Origin: Bacteroides luti | GTDB lineage: Bacteria > Bacteroidota > Bacteroidia > Bacteroidales > Bacteroidaceae | DNA: 64,000 nt | Direction: 5' to 3' | NCBI RefSeq assembly: GCF_900128905.1 | Contig: NZ_FQTV01000017.1 | Span: forward strand, 1 to 64,000 | Shown here: positions 54,154 through 63,325 of the stretch, piece after piece | How the letters are laid out: each line of letters starts with the position of its first letter | Position numbering within the stretch: position 1 is the first letter of the stretch | Translations under genes and position numbers: made by a program | The notes under the pieces: model-generated | What the model saw: the letters and a program-made list of their open reading frames with translations, nothing else | The model's database searches: none | What the model was told of the DNA's origin: nothing

Positions 54154-56469
54154 ATGAAAAAAATATTCAGTGTATTAGTTTTGATATTTATATGCCAGGC
54201 AACATTTGCACAGGCTTTACAATTAAAAGGACACATTCTTACAGCTACAAAACAGCCAATTGAGTTTGCTAATGTGATTCTTAGGAAGTCGGATTCAACC
54301 TTTGTAACAGGCGGAATGACTGACATGAAAGGTAAGTTCAGTATGGAACATCTTGAAAAAGGAATATACAACCTTCAGATTTCAAGTCTTGGATATCAGA
54401 CTAAGAATCTTGAGATACGTGATTTCAATAAAGATGTAGACCTTGGAAATATTGAAATTGATTCTGCAGCAGTAGCATTGAATGAAGTAGTGGTTACAGG
54501 CGCCAAAGTTATCAACGAAGCCGACAGAAAGATATTACTGCCAACTTCCAAACAGATGAAGGCAGCAACTAACGGATTCAACCTCTTACAGAAGCTAAAT
54601 CTTAAACGTATTCAGGTTGACGTGTTAAGAAATACCATTTCGGCTTCAGGCGGTGGCGAAGTACAACTCAGAATAAACGGAGTAAAATCAAGCATTCAGG
54701 AGGTCATGTCATTACGCCCGGAAGATATCCTGCGTATTGAACATCACGACGATCCGGGGCTTAAATATGGAGGAGCAGAAGCAGTAATCGACTATATCAC
54801 CCGCAGAAAAGAAAGTGGTGGTTTTCTTGCTTTCGATTTCACAGACTCCCCCCATGTTCCTTTCGGAGATAATAGTGTGACAGCAAAATTCAACTATAAA
54901 AAATCCGAGTTTGGGCTATTTTATAATGGAGGTTACAGAGAAATGGATCACATGTGGCGAGAAAACTCAGAGACATTTAATTTCTCTGACGGAAGAACTC
55001 TTACCCGTCTGGAAGATGGTACTCCTGATAAGTGGGCAAGGAACTGGCACTATATGCAGATGAACTATAACTATCAGGAAGGTCAGGACTGGTTCTTCAA
55101 CGCTACCTTAAGAACAAATGTAAATGATAACCCCAGAACAAACTATAAAAGTTATCTTTATCCAACAAACAATCCATCAAATGGTGTAAATATGACCGAC
55201 CGTTCTTCTTCATGGGAACATATTCCATCTTTAGACCTTTACTATCAGCGCAATTTAAAAAATCAGCAATCATTAGTTCTGAATATTGTGGGAACATATC
55301 TTGATTCGAACTCACAAAGATATTATAAGGAAATACAGGGTTTACAGACATTAACAGACATCTTTACTAATGTAGACGGAAGCAAATACTCAATAATTGG
55401 CGAGGGTATATACGAGAAAGGATTTAAAGCCGGACGTTTAAGCGCCGGAGTGAAGCACACACAAAGTTACACTAACAATGAGTATACTGGAAATTCTTTA
55501 TCGCTAACAAACATGAGGCAATCTGAAACTTATGTTTATACTGAATTTCAGGGCAAAATTAACAAGTTCAATTATTCTTTGGGAATAGGCGGATCACGTT
55601 CATGGTTTAACCAGGGCGGCGAAGGATACCATAACTATACCTTCCGTCCTACGGCCAGCTTAAAATATAATTTCAATGATAACTCATTTCTTCGTTACCG
55701 CGGTAACATTTACAGCACAGCGCCTTCACTATCCGATTTAGGAAATATTGAACAATCCATCGATTCTTTGCAGATAAGAAGAGGTAACAGCAACCTGAAA
55801 CCGGTTATGTCATACGTAAACTCATTGAACTATGATATAACAAAAGGTATATTCAGCGGAAGTCTGTTCCTTGGCCATTGGTACTATAACAAGCCAATTA
55901 TGGAAGAGACCCGGGTTGAAAACAATAAATTCATCCGTACCAACGACAATCAGAAAAGCTGGCAGAAACTTAATACCGAAATGGAATTGTCAATCAATCC
56001 CTTCAAAGATATTTTCGTAGCAAAGATTGTAACCGGAATGAGTTATTTCGATAGCAAAGGGAATAATTATCATCACACATATACAAACTGGTACATGCGT
56101 GCAGAAGCAAATGCAAGCTACAAAAACTGGTCGGCGTTCTTCCAGATGCAAAACCACAAAAACAACTTATTTGGAGAGACTCTTGAATATGGAGAAAACT
56201 ATCACCTCTTCGGAATTATGTATAAACACAAACAACTCAGTCTTGGTGCCATGATGATTAATCCGTTTGTAGATAACTGGAAAGCAGGAAGTGAAAATCT
56301 AAATGCCTCAGCCCCTTCAAAGAACTGGGTATATATAAAGGAAACATCACGCTTATTTGCAATTCAAGTATCATATAGCTTTAACTTCGGTCGTAAATAT
56401 CAGTCTTCGCAAAAACGATTAAATAACCAGGATACAGATACAGGAGTTATGAGTAGTAATAAAAAGTAA
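54154..56469 (+). CDS. Outer membrane beta-barrel protein with CarboxypepD_reg-like domain (intact copy)
   Basis: 771 aa: signal peptide (KKIFSVLVLIFICQATFAQA), a carboxypeptidase-regulatory-like domain (about 22-105, HILTATKQPIEFANVILRK), a plug-like region (about 110-215) with ILLPTSKQMKAATNGFNLL, LRINGVKSSIQEVMSLRPED and AEAVIDYITRR, then a large beta-barrel to the end. It resembles TonB-dependent receptors without a clear TonB box. It is the intact partner of the broken copy at 56688; about four in five residues agree by eye. Substrate unknown. Confidence 0.9.
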   Translation: MKKIFSVLVLIFICQATFAQALQLKGHILTATKQPIEFANVILRKSDSTFVTGGMTDMKGKFSMEHLEKGIYNLQISSLGYQTKNLEIRDFNKDVDLGNIEIDSAAVALNEVVVTGAKVINEADRKILLPTSKQMKAATNGFNLLQKLNLKRIQVDVLRNTISASGGGEVQLRINGVKSSIQEVMSLRPEDILRIEHHDDPGLKYGGAEAVIDYITRRKESGGFLAFDFTDSPHVPFGDNSVTAKFNYKKSEFGLFYNGGYREMDHMWRENSETFNFSDGRTLTRLEDGTPDKWARNWHYMQMNYNYQEGQDWFFNATLRTNVNDNPRTNYKSYLYPTNNPSNGVNMTDRSSSWEHIPSLDLYYQRNLKNQQSLVLNIVGTYLDSNSQRYYKEIQGLQTLTDIFTNVDGSKYSIIGEGIYEKGFKAGRLSAGVKHTQSYTNNEYTGNSLSLTNMRQSETYVYTEFQGKINKFNYSLGIGGSRSWFNQGGEGYHNYTFRPTASLKYNFNDNSFLRYRGNIYSTAPSLSDLGNIEQSIDSLQIRRGNSNLKPVMSYVNSLNYDITKGIFSGSLFLGHWYYNKPIMEETRVENNKFIRTNDNQKSWQKLNTEMELSINPFKDIFVAKIVTGMSYFDSKGNNYHHTYTNWYMRAEANASYKNWSAFFQMQNHKNNLFGETLEYGENYHLFGIMYKHKQLSLGAMMINPFVDNWKAGSENLNASAPSKNWVYIKETSRLFAIQVSYSFNFGRKYQSSQKRLNNQDTDTGVMSSNKK

Positions 56470-56509
56470 ATTAAAGTTTAACTTCACAATTATACTTACT
56501 AACTGAGGG

Positions 56510-56531
56510 AGGATCGTTGCGAAACGGTCCT
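56510..56531 (+). terminator. Terminator after the intact outer membrane protein gene
   Basis: AGGATCGTT, loop GCGA, AACGGTCCT (one mismatch), followed by TTCTTCGCTTTT. It is homologous to the hairpin at 59025, showing that the duplication included the 3' flank. Confidence 0.75.
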
Positions 56532-56599
56532 TCTTCGCTTTTATAGACACCCAAACATCATATTAATCCAGCAAAAAGCAACAAATAACTCTATTATCT

Positions 56600-56628
56600 G
56601 CAACCTTTCTTTTACCGGTTACGTCTAA
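56600..56628 (+). promoter_or_regulatory. ECF-sigma-like promoter of the 56688 gene
   Basis: GCAAC (56600-56604), 17-bp spacer, CGTCTAA (56622-56628), then TGTAGCGCTTACA (56633-56645). The elements are the same as at 54068, although the spacer sequences differ. Confidence 0.55.
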
Positions 56629-56687
56629 ATATTGTAGCGCTTACATAAAGACAACTTGATTGTATTACCTGTAGACATTAAACCGAA

Positions 56688-59003
56688 ATGAAAAAGATTT
56701 TTAGCGTATTATTTTTTATAATACTTTGCCAAACCATAACAGCCCAATCTTTCCAGATCAAAGGATCTATTCTTTCCAAAGCAAAACAGCCTATTGAATT
56801 TGCAAATGTAGTTTTAAGAAAAGCCGATTCTACATTTGTAAATGGTGGAATGACTGACGCCAAAGGTAAGTTCAGTATGGAAAATCTTGAGAAAGGAATA
56901 TATAACCTACAGATTTCAAGTCTCGGATACCAGACCAAAAATCTTGAGATCCGCGATTTCAATAAGGACACTGACTTGGGAACTATTGAAATTGATTCAG
57001 CTGCCATTGCATTAAATGAAGTTGTTGTTACTGCAGCCAAAGTTATTAATGAAGCCGACCGAAAGATATTACTGCCAACTTCAAAACAAATGAAAGCAGC
57101 AACCAACGGATTTGATCTCTTGCAACAACTAAACTTAAGACGTATTCAGATTGATGTTATGAGAAATACCATTGCCGCATCAGGTGGAGGAGAAGTAGAC
57201 CTTAGAATCAATGGAGTAAAGTCGAGCATTCAGGAAGTTATGTCATTACGCCCGGAAGATATTCTGCGTATAGAACATCATGAAGACCCGGGACTACGCT
57301 ACGAGGGAGCAGAAGCTGTTATTGATTATATTACACGCCGTAGAAACAGCGGCGGATTTATCTCATTCGATACAGAAACCTCTCCTCATGTTGCTTTTGG
57401 TAATAACAGCGTAACAGCCAAATTCAATTACAAGAAATCGGAATTCGGACTATTCTACACCGGTGGATACAGATCTGTAGATCACATGTGGCGTGAAAAT
57501 TCAGAAACATTCAACTTCCCCGACGGCAGAAGTCTCACCCGTATGGAAGATGGCACTCCGGACAAATGGTCCATGAACTGGAACTATATGCAAATGAATT
57601 ACAACTATCAACAAGGAAAAGAATGGTTCTTTAATGCAACGCTCAGGGCAAATATCAATGGTAATCCAAAGCAGAATTTCAACAGTTATCTTTACCCTAC
57701 CAATAATCCTTCGAACGGAGTATACATGACAGATCGTTCATCATCCTGGGAGCGCAGACCTTCGCTGGACCTTTACTACCAACGTAATTTTAAAAATCAA
57801 CAATCGTTAATTCTTAACGTTGTAGGTACATATATGGACTCCAATTCAAAAAGACATTATAAGGAGATGCAGGATACAGAAACCTTAACCGATCTATTTT
57901 CAAATGTAGACGGGAATAAATATTCGATTATTGGTGAAGGAATATATGAAAAGACATTCAAGGCAGGTAGATTAAGCACTGGAATAAAGCACACTCAAAG
58001 TTTCACCGATAATGAATATACAGGAAGTTCCGTATCCAAAACAGATATGAGATAGGCCGACACTTACATGTATACAGAATTTCAGGGAAAGATTAATAAG
58101 TTCAATTACTCTTTAGGAATAGGAGGCTCACGTTCATGGTTCAACCAGGGAGGAGAAGGATATCAAAATTACAACTTCCGCCCCACAGCAAGTCTGAAAT
58201 ATAACTTTAACGAGAACTCGTTTATCCGTTATCGTGGCAATATTTACAGTAATTCTCCTTCTTTGTCCGATCTGGGAAATACAGAACAAGCAATAGATTC
58301 CTTACAGATAAGAAGAGGAAACAGCTCTCTGAAACCGGTAATATCATACGTAAATTCATTGAACTACGACATAACTAAAGGAATATTCAGCGGTAGTTTA
58401 TTGGTTAGCCACAGATACTATAACAAACATATAATGGAGGAAACCATTATTGAAAACAACAAATTCATCCGTACCAAGGACAACCAAAAGAATTGGCAGA
58501 AGTTGAATACTGAAATGGAAGTATCAGTAAATCCATTCAAAGATCATTTAATCGCTAAAATTACGACTGGGATAAGTTACTTCGACAGTAAAGGAAATAA
58601 TTATGCTCACACATATTCAAACTGGTATTATAGAGCAGAAGTAAATGGATACTATAAAAACTGGTCGGCATTCTTCCGTATTCAGAATCACAGAAACAAT
58701 TTCTTTGGCGAGACTCTTGATATTGGAGAAAACTGGCACATGATTGGAATTATGTACAAGCATAAACAACTAACTATAGGAGGCATGATGCTTAACCCAT
58801 TTGCCGACAATTGGAAAGTAGGTAGTGAGAATCGCAATAAATTTGCTCCTTCCAAAAATTGGGAATATGTTAAAGAGAGCTCGCGACTATTTGCATTCAA
58901 GTTATCATATAACTTCAATTTCGGACGTAAGTATCAGTCTTCACAAAAACGATTAAATAACGAAGATACCGATACAGGAGTTATGAGTAGTAGTAAAAAA
59001 TAA
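56688..59003 (+). pseudogene. Outer membrane beta-barrel protein, broken by an internal amber codon
   Basis: Full-length paralogue of the 54154 gene (771 codons plus stop) interrupted by TAG at 58053-58055. The first part encodes 455 aa ending SVSKTDMR. The second frame continues in phase; its first ATG is at 58068, giving 311 aa starting MYTEFQGKINKFNYS. The intact copy has CAA (Gln) at this site (NMRQSETY). Everything else, including signal peptide, promoter and terminator, looks intact, so one recent nonsense mutation, strain-level variation or a sequencing error are all possible. Confidence 0.88.
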
Positions 59004-59024
59004 TATTATTGCTTCATTATTGAG

Positions 59025-59060
59025 GAAGGAACGTTGTGAAACGCTCCTTCTTTCTTTTTA
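59025..59060 (+). terminator. Terminator after the broken outer membrane protein gene
   Basis: GAAGGAACGTT, loop GTGA, AACGCTCCTTC (one mismatch), then TTTCTTTTT. Confidence 0.82.
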
Positions 59061-59072
59061 TATACCTTACTA

Positions 59073-59627
59073 CTAATCAAGTTTTCTTTTCACAACAGCC
59101 GGATTTCCTACTACAAGGGAATCATCAGGAACATTTTTCGTAACCACACTTCCGGCACCTATTATGCAACGATCACCAATCGTAACTCCCGGACAGATAA
59201 TTGCTCCTCCACCTATCCAGCAATCATTGCCGATAGTCACGGCATGAGCAGATTCAACCATTTCACGACGTTCCAGATAGTTCATTGGATGTTGCGGAGT
59301 ATATATCTGCACTGCCGGACCAATTAATGTATGATGTCCAATCTTAACCGGAGCTCCATCGAGGATTACACAATTAAAATTAATAAAAGCATGCTCGCCC
59401 AACTCTATATTATAACCATAATCGCAAAAGAAAGGCGGACAGATCTTTGCCGTAGGATGAATATTTGGAAGCAGTTCTTTCTGCACTTCCTGCAAATCGG
59501 GTGAGCCAAGATACATCGTATTCATTTTGGATATTAAAGCCTTCGCTCTTAAAAGGTCGGCAAATAATTCCGGGTCGGAAACATTAGCAAGCTGACCGCT
59601 CCTCATTTTTTCTTTTTCTGTTGCCAT
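59073..59627 (-). CDS. Sugar O-acetyltransferase (maltose/galactoside acetyltransferase type)
   Basis: 184 aa. The N-terminal helical segment (EKMRSGQLANVSDPEL) is followed by a left-handed beta-helix built from hexapeptide repeats (IGNDCWIGGGAIICPGVTIG). The acetyl-CoA catalytic histidine region is PQHPMN near residue 115. Members acetylate maltose, galactosides or related sugars; the substrate is not predictable. Follows yaaA by 38 bp. Confidence 0.92.
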   Translation of the reverse strand: MATEKEKMRSGQLANVSDPELFADLLRAKALISKMNTMYLGSPDLQEVQKELLPNIHPTAKICPPFFCDYGYNIELGEHAFINFNCVILDGAPVKIGHHTLIGPAVQIYTPQHPMNYLERREMVESAHAVTIGNDCWIGGGAIICPGVTIGDRCIIGAGSVVTKNVPDDSLVVGNPAVVKRKLD

Positions 59628-59665
59628 ATTATCTAAAATTACAAGAAATTGAAAATGCTATTTTA

Positions 59666-60427
59666 TCAGCATATAAAAACAAGTTTATTATCTTCAGAAC
59701 GTTCAGGGTCGAACCTAAACCCCTCCCATGTAAAAGCTTTCAAGGCTTCAAGTTCTTCTATTCGGTTTTTAAGAATAAACCGAGTCATCTCTCCACGTGC
59801 CATCTTTGCATAAATGGTCACCGTGTCGAGCTTTCCTTTCTTCCACATTTTAAATTCGGGAGTAATTACCTGCACTTCCTTTTCCACTCGTTTCCAGTCG
59901 AACGAAGGCTGAATATCCATGCTTGCCAGATTTACCAACACTCCCCCACTCTTCATCACGTCCTCAATAAAAGGTTGAGTAAGTATCGGTTTCCAGAAAT
60001 CGGCCATTGATACATTTCCCAGTTCGGGCAGCTTCACATCATACTCCATTCGGTAAGCCTTTATCATATCGAGCGGACGAACCAATCCGTAAAACGGAGA
60101 AGCGATGCACAAATGCTCATGAGCATAAAGAAAATCCTCGTCCGAGAAATCCGCCGGAGCAATATGTTTAAACACCATTCCGGTATAAGCCAGTAAAGCC
60201 TGCAGAGAAGGAGCCTCATCGGAATGAAACGTTTCAAACCGCTTAAATGTTTCCAGAGCCAGCTTCGGACTAATCTTCAGTAATCGTTCCAATTCCTCCA
60301 CAGAATATTGTGCCATGTGGAGTGCAATCTCTTTTGCTTCATCGGCAAACTGAGGTATTGATTTTGCCGGAGCTTTCTGTGAGCTTTTAGTATTTATTGT
60401 TTTGGCTGGGGATATTATTATTTGCAT
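59666..60427 (-). CDS. yaaA: Peroxide stress protein YaaA (DUF328/UPF0246)
   Basis: 253 aa: MQIIISPAKTINTKSSQKAP start, ALLAYTGMVFKHIAP, CIASPFYGLVRPLDMIKAYRMEYDVKL (shown as FYGLVRPLDMIKAYRMEY), and MARGEMTRFILKN at the C-terminus. In E. coli YaaA limits free iron during hydrogen peroxide stress. Its start is divergent from trpS across a 379-bp gap. Confidence 0.94.
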   Translation of the reverse strand: MQIIISPAKTINTKSSQKAPAKSIPQFADEAKEIALHMAQYSVEELERLLKISPKLALETFKRFETFHSDEAPSLQALLAYTGMVFKHIAPADFSDEDFLYAHEHLCIASPFYGLVRPLDMIKAYRMEYDVKLPELGNVSMADFWKPILTQPFIEDVMKSGGVLVNLASMDIQPSFDWKRVEKEVQVITPEFKMWKKGKLDTVTIYAKMARGEMTRFILKNRIEELEALKAFTWEGFRFDPERSEDNKLVFIC

Positions 60428-60806
60428 TCTATCTGTTTATTCAAAACTAGCACTATAAATTTACGACTGCAAGTTATATAAAAAATCAATACAATTAGAT
60501 TTTGTAAATTTAGAATTTAACATCACTCCATCACCAACCACCCAAAACGTCCTGATTAAAAGCAAATTAAAAGGTGAGGGATAGCAAATAATCCCTCACC
60601 CAATCCATCATTTTTGGGCTCTACCCTCACCTTTTCGGAGCATTTCCTGGCAAAAAGAGCATAAAAACTGCAATCTTACTTCATTTACAAAGACATTTTC
60701 CTTTTATTTTTAATTTCTAAAAAGAAGAAAGAGAATGTTTTAACTATGGCCATGTTTTGTGATAAATTAGTATCTTTGCGGCAAATTATTTAGAAACAAA
60801 GAAATT
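60428..60806. other. yaaA/trpS intergenic region with alternative hairpins
   Basis: No gene. GGTGAGGGA (60573-60581) can pair with TCCCTCACC (60592-60600), or as AAAAGGTGAGGG (60569-60580) with CCCTCACCTTTT (60634-60645); the two foldings exclude each other. This lies upstream of the trpS -7 box and about 145 bp before yaaA. Confidence 0.6.
60771..60778 (+). promoter_or_regulatory. -7 box of trpS
   Basis: TATCTTTG fits TAnnTTTG and lies 28 bp before the ATG. No -33 TTTG at the ideal distance. Confidence 0.5.
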
Positions 60807-61796
60807 ATGGAAACAGTTGTTAGTGGAATTCGCCCAACAGGTAATCTGCATCTGGGCAACTACTTTGGAGCAGTGAAGAGTTTTCTGCAAATGCAGAATG
60901 AATATAATTGTTATTTCTTTATCGCCGACTGGCATTCCCTTACTACTCACCCAAAACCTAATGATATAGTTCAGAGCGCACGCACTATTCTTGCTGAATA
61001 TCTTGCTTGCGGTATTGATCCTGAGAAAGCTACTATTTATGTACAAAGTGATGTGAAGGAGGTATTGGAGCTTTATCTGTACCTTAACATGAATGCTTAC
61101 CTAGGCGAGCTGGAACGTACTACTTCTTTCAAGGAAAAGGCACGTAAACAACCGGACAATGTAAATGCCGGACTTCTTACTTACCCAACTCTTATGGCTG
61201 CGGATATTCTTATTCATAAGGCTATTAAAGTACCAGTGGGCAAGGATCAGGAACAAAATATGGAGATGGCGCGTAAGTTTGCCCGTCGTTTCAATACTAT
61301 ATATGGTACTGACTTATTCCCAGAACCAGCTTCTTTTTCTTTGGCAGAAAAGGCTATCAAGGTTCCAGGACTGGATGGTTCTGGTAAGATGGGAAAATCT
61401 GAAGGTAATTGCATTTACCTGATGGATGACGCCAAGACTATCAGCAAAAAGGTGATGAAGGCTGTTACTGATGCCGGACCAACAGTGCCTAACAGTGAAA
61501 AGCCTGAGGTTATTCAGAACCTGTTTACTTTCCTTGATATTGTGTCTACTAAAGATACTTACGATTATTTCAACGAGAAGTACAATGATTGTTCTATCCG
61601 TTACGGAGATTTGAAGAAACAACTTGCTGCAGATATCGTGGCTTATACTGAGCCTATCCGTGAAAAGATTGTGGAATATTCTGCAAACACTGAATATCTT
61701 GCTAAGGTTGCTAAACAAGGTGCAGAGAGAGCACAGGAAAGTGCAGCTAAAACATTGAAGGAAGTTAGAGAAATCATCGGATTCCGAGAAATTTAA
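60807..61796 (+). CDS. trpS: Tryptophanyl-tRNA synthetase
   Basis: Charges tRNA-Trp. 329 aa class Ic enzyme: HIGH-like motif GNLHLGNYFGAVKSF (near residue 12), the tryptophan pocket ADWHSLTTHP, PTLMAADILIHKA, VGKDQEQNMEMAR, and the KMSKS loop GSGKMGKSEGN (near residue 195). Monocistronic with a strong terminator. Confidence 0.97.
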   Translation: METVVSGIRPTGNLHLGNYFGAVKSFLQMQNEYNCYFFIADWHSLTTHPKPNDIVQSARTILAEYLACGIDPEKATIYVQSDVKEVLELYLYLNMNAYLGELERTTSFKEKARKQPDNVNAGLLTYPTLMAADILIHKAIKVPVGKDQEQNMEMARKFARRFNTIYGTDLFPEPASFSLAEKAIKVPGLDGSGKMGKSEGNCIYLMDDAKTISKKVMKAVTDAGPTVPNSEKPEVIQNLFTFLDIVSTKDTYDYFNEKYNDCSIRYGDLKKQLAADIVAYTEPIREKIVEYSANTEYLAKVAKQGAERAQESAAKTLKEVREIIGFREI

Positions 61797-61814
61797 TTAT
61801 CACACTATATAATC

Positions 61815-61854
61815 AATGCCCCGCTATCTTGATTTAGACAGCGGGGCATTTTTA
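61815..61854 (+). terminator. Terminator of trpS
   Basis: Perfect 11-bp stem AATGCCCCGCT / AGCGGGGCATT followed by TTTTT. Confidence 0.92.
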
Positions 61855-61971
61855 TGTTTGTACGTTGGCTCAGATAGTCATTATCGCCTTCTACTAGCAA
61901 TTCATTTTATCCCAAATGCTGCTTCTGCTGTTTCGTCTGCTATAAACTTTTCTTTCTCCTAACAATCAACT

Positions 61972-62355
61972 TTATCCTTTCCGTTCAAAGGTAGCATCCT
62001 TCATCTTTGTCATGAATGATGGTGCCGGACGAAGCAACAACCTCCCTACCTTTACATCCGTTACACGAAGCTTATCGGGGTTGGTTACTTTGTTTGAGGT
62101 GAGTGACAGCGAAAAAGTTCCTATCTTATCGAGCTTAACTGAGTTACCGTTTTTCAGTTCATTAATCAATGTATTGGCAAACTCCTCGAGTACCAGTTTC
62201 ACATCGCCCGATGTGGCAGTGCATCTGCCGGATATCATCGTGCTCAGTTGGTCAATGGTTATCAGTTCCTTGCGTTGAGGAACAGCATAATAGAGTTGTG
62301 TTTCTTCTTTCTTACGGGCATCATTGAGGGGCGCCGCCTTAAATAAAATGCTCAT
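61972..62355 (-). CDS. HU family DNA-binding protein (extended type)
   Basis: 127 aa. The HU-like fold spans about 30-115 (ITIDQLSTMISGRCTATSGDVKLVLEEF and VKLDKIGTFSLSLTS, in parts). A 25-residue N-terminal extension (LFKAAPLNDARKKEETQLYYA) places it in the Bacteroidetes HU-like subgroup rather than canonical HU. Nucleoid-associated or regulatory DNA binding is expected. Palindromic array C lies about 60 bp upstream of its start. Confidence 0.9.
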   Translation of the reverse strand: MSILFKAAPLNDARKKEETQLYYAVPQRKELITIDQLSTMISGRCTATSGDVKLVLEEFANTLINELKNGNSVKLDKIGTFSLSLTSNKVTNPDKLRVTDVKVGRLLLRPAPSFMTKMKDATFERKG

Positions 62356-62414
62356 TCGGGTGATAATTTAAAGTTAGTATAATCGTTTTTATCAATATCC
62401 GCCGGGATGTTTCC

Positions 62415-62500
62415 GGCGACCTGCGCAGGTCGTTTTAATAAGCTGCGCAACTCAAAGAAACGACCTGCACAACTCATTTGTGCGAGCTGCGCAGGTCGCT
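62415..62500. repeat. Tetrad palindromic array C (4 units, 22-bp period)
   Basis: Unit centres at 62424.5, 62446.5, 62468.5 and 62490.5, exactly 22 bp apart. Cores are CGACCTGCGCAGGTCG (perfect 16-bp palindrome), AAGCTGCGCAACTC, CGACCTGCACAACTC and GAGCTGCGCAGGTCG; CTGC|(G/A)CA is invariant. Units 1 and 4 are reverse complements at 15 of 16 positions. GCACAA (62467-62472) can also pair with TTGTGC (62478-62483). It lies between the NlpC/P60 gene and the HU-like gene. Another stem, CGCCGG/CCGGCG (62400-62418), abuts it. Confidence 0.85.
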
Positions 62501-62534
62501 AAAAATATCTGACCGGAAATCTATAAAGATCCCG

Positions 62535-63305
62535 TTACTTATATCTTTTTATTAACCGGAGATCGTGTGTGTACTTATTCAGATCTTTGCTGAAGATTCC
62601 TTGGTCGTCGAGTTTGTCGATATGCACCGAGCCGGAACAATGAATAATATATCCCTTTTCTGCCACCATCCCTACGTGTGATATCTTTCCATCGGCATGA
62701 TCAAAGAAAGCCAAGTCGCCCGGTTGGGCATCTGAAAGGAAAGAAACCAGTTCGCCTTGTGTAACCTGGTGACTAGCATTACGAAGAATATGGAGACCAT
62801 GCATACGCATCACCACTTGTGTAAGTCCGGAACAATCCATTCCCATTGCATTCTTGCCGCCCCATAGATAAGGAGTATTCAAGAAACGAAGAGCTGTATC
62901 CAGTAATGATTCAGTCAACGGTTGAGCATCGGCAGGATTAATGCGAAAACGGTCGTTCTTTACTCTGAATGTTCCGTCTTCCTTATATTCGGGAAGCAGA
63001 CTACCACCTGTAAGCAACATCTTTTCACCGGTAGTTTCACTCACAGCCTGAGAGAAAAGCGTGGTTAAAACTCTTTGCTCTGCCGGTTCGTAAGCATCAA
63101 AGTACTCTTTACTAACCTCGGTAAGCATCTTTGTAGTTACCCAACCTACATATCCTTCGGCTTTATTGATAATTTTACTCCAGTTGCCCCATGATTCTGT
63201 CACGGTGCAAGCTTCTCCAAAAAGGAGTTCAGTCAGCATCTCCGAGCATTCATCATGATCTACCCGAAGAGGATTATTGGGAACAAAACAAATAGCGTAT
63301 TCCAT
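62535..63305 (-). CDS. NlpC/P60 (C40) cell-wall peptidase
   Basis: 256 aa. An N-terminal SH3-like region (about 1-65, CTVTESWGNWSKIINKAEGYVGWV in parts) precedes the NlpC/P60 domain. The catalytic Cys is in GMDCSGLTQVV (near residue 155), the His in KISHVGMVAE, and the third polar residue in IIHCSGSVHID. Such enzymes cut gamma-D-Glu-diamino acid bonds in peptide stems. No signal peptide, so it may recycle muropeptides in the cytoplasm, like YkfC-type enzymes. Lies 20 bp after mutL. Confidence 0.92.
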   Translation of the reverse strand: MEYAICFVPNNPLRVDHDECSEMLTELLFGEACTVTESWGNWSKIINKAEGYVGWVTTKMLTEVSKEYFDAYEPAEQRVLTTLFSQAVSETTGEKMLLTGGSLLPEYKEDGTFRVKNDRFRINPADAQPLTESLLDTALRFLNTPYLWGGKNAMGMDCSGLTQVVMRMHGLHILRNASHQVTQGELVSFLSDAQPGDLAFFDHADGKISHVGMVAEKGYIIHCSGSVHIDKLDDQGIFSKDLNKYTHDLRLIKRYK

Positions 63306-63325
63306 AGATCTTTATTTTAAAATCG

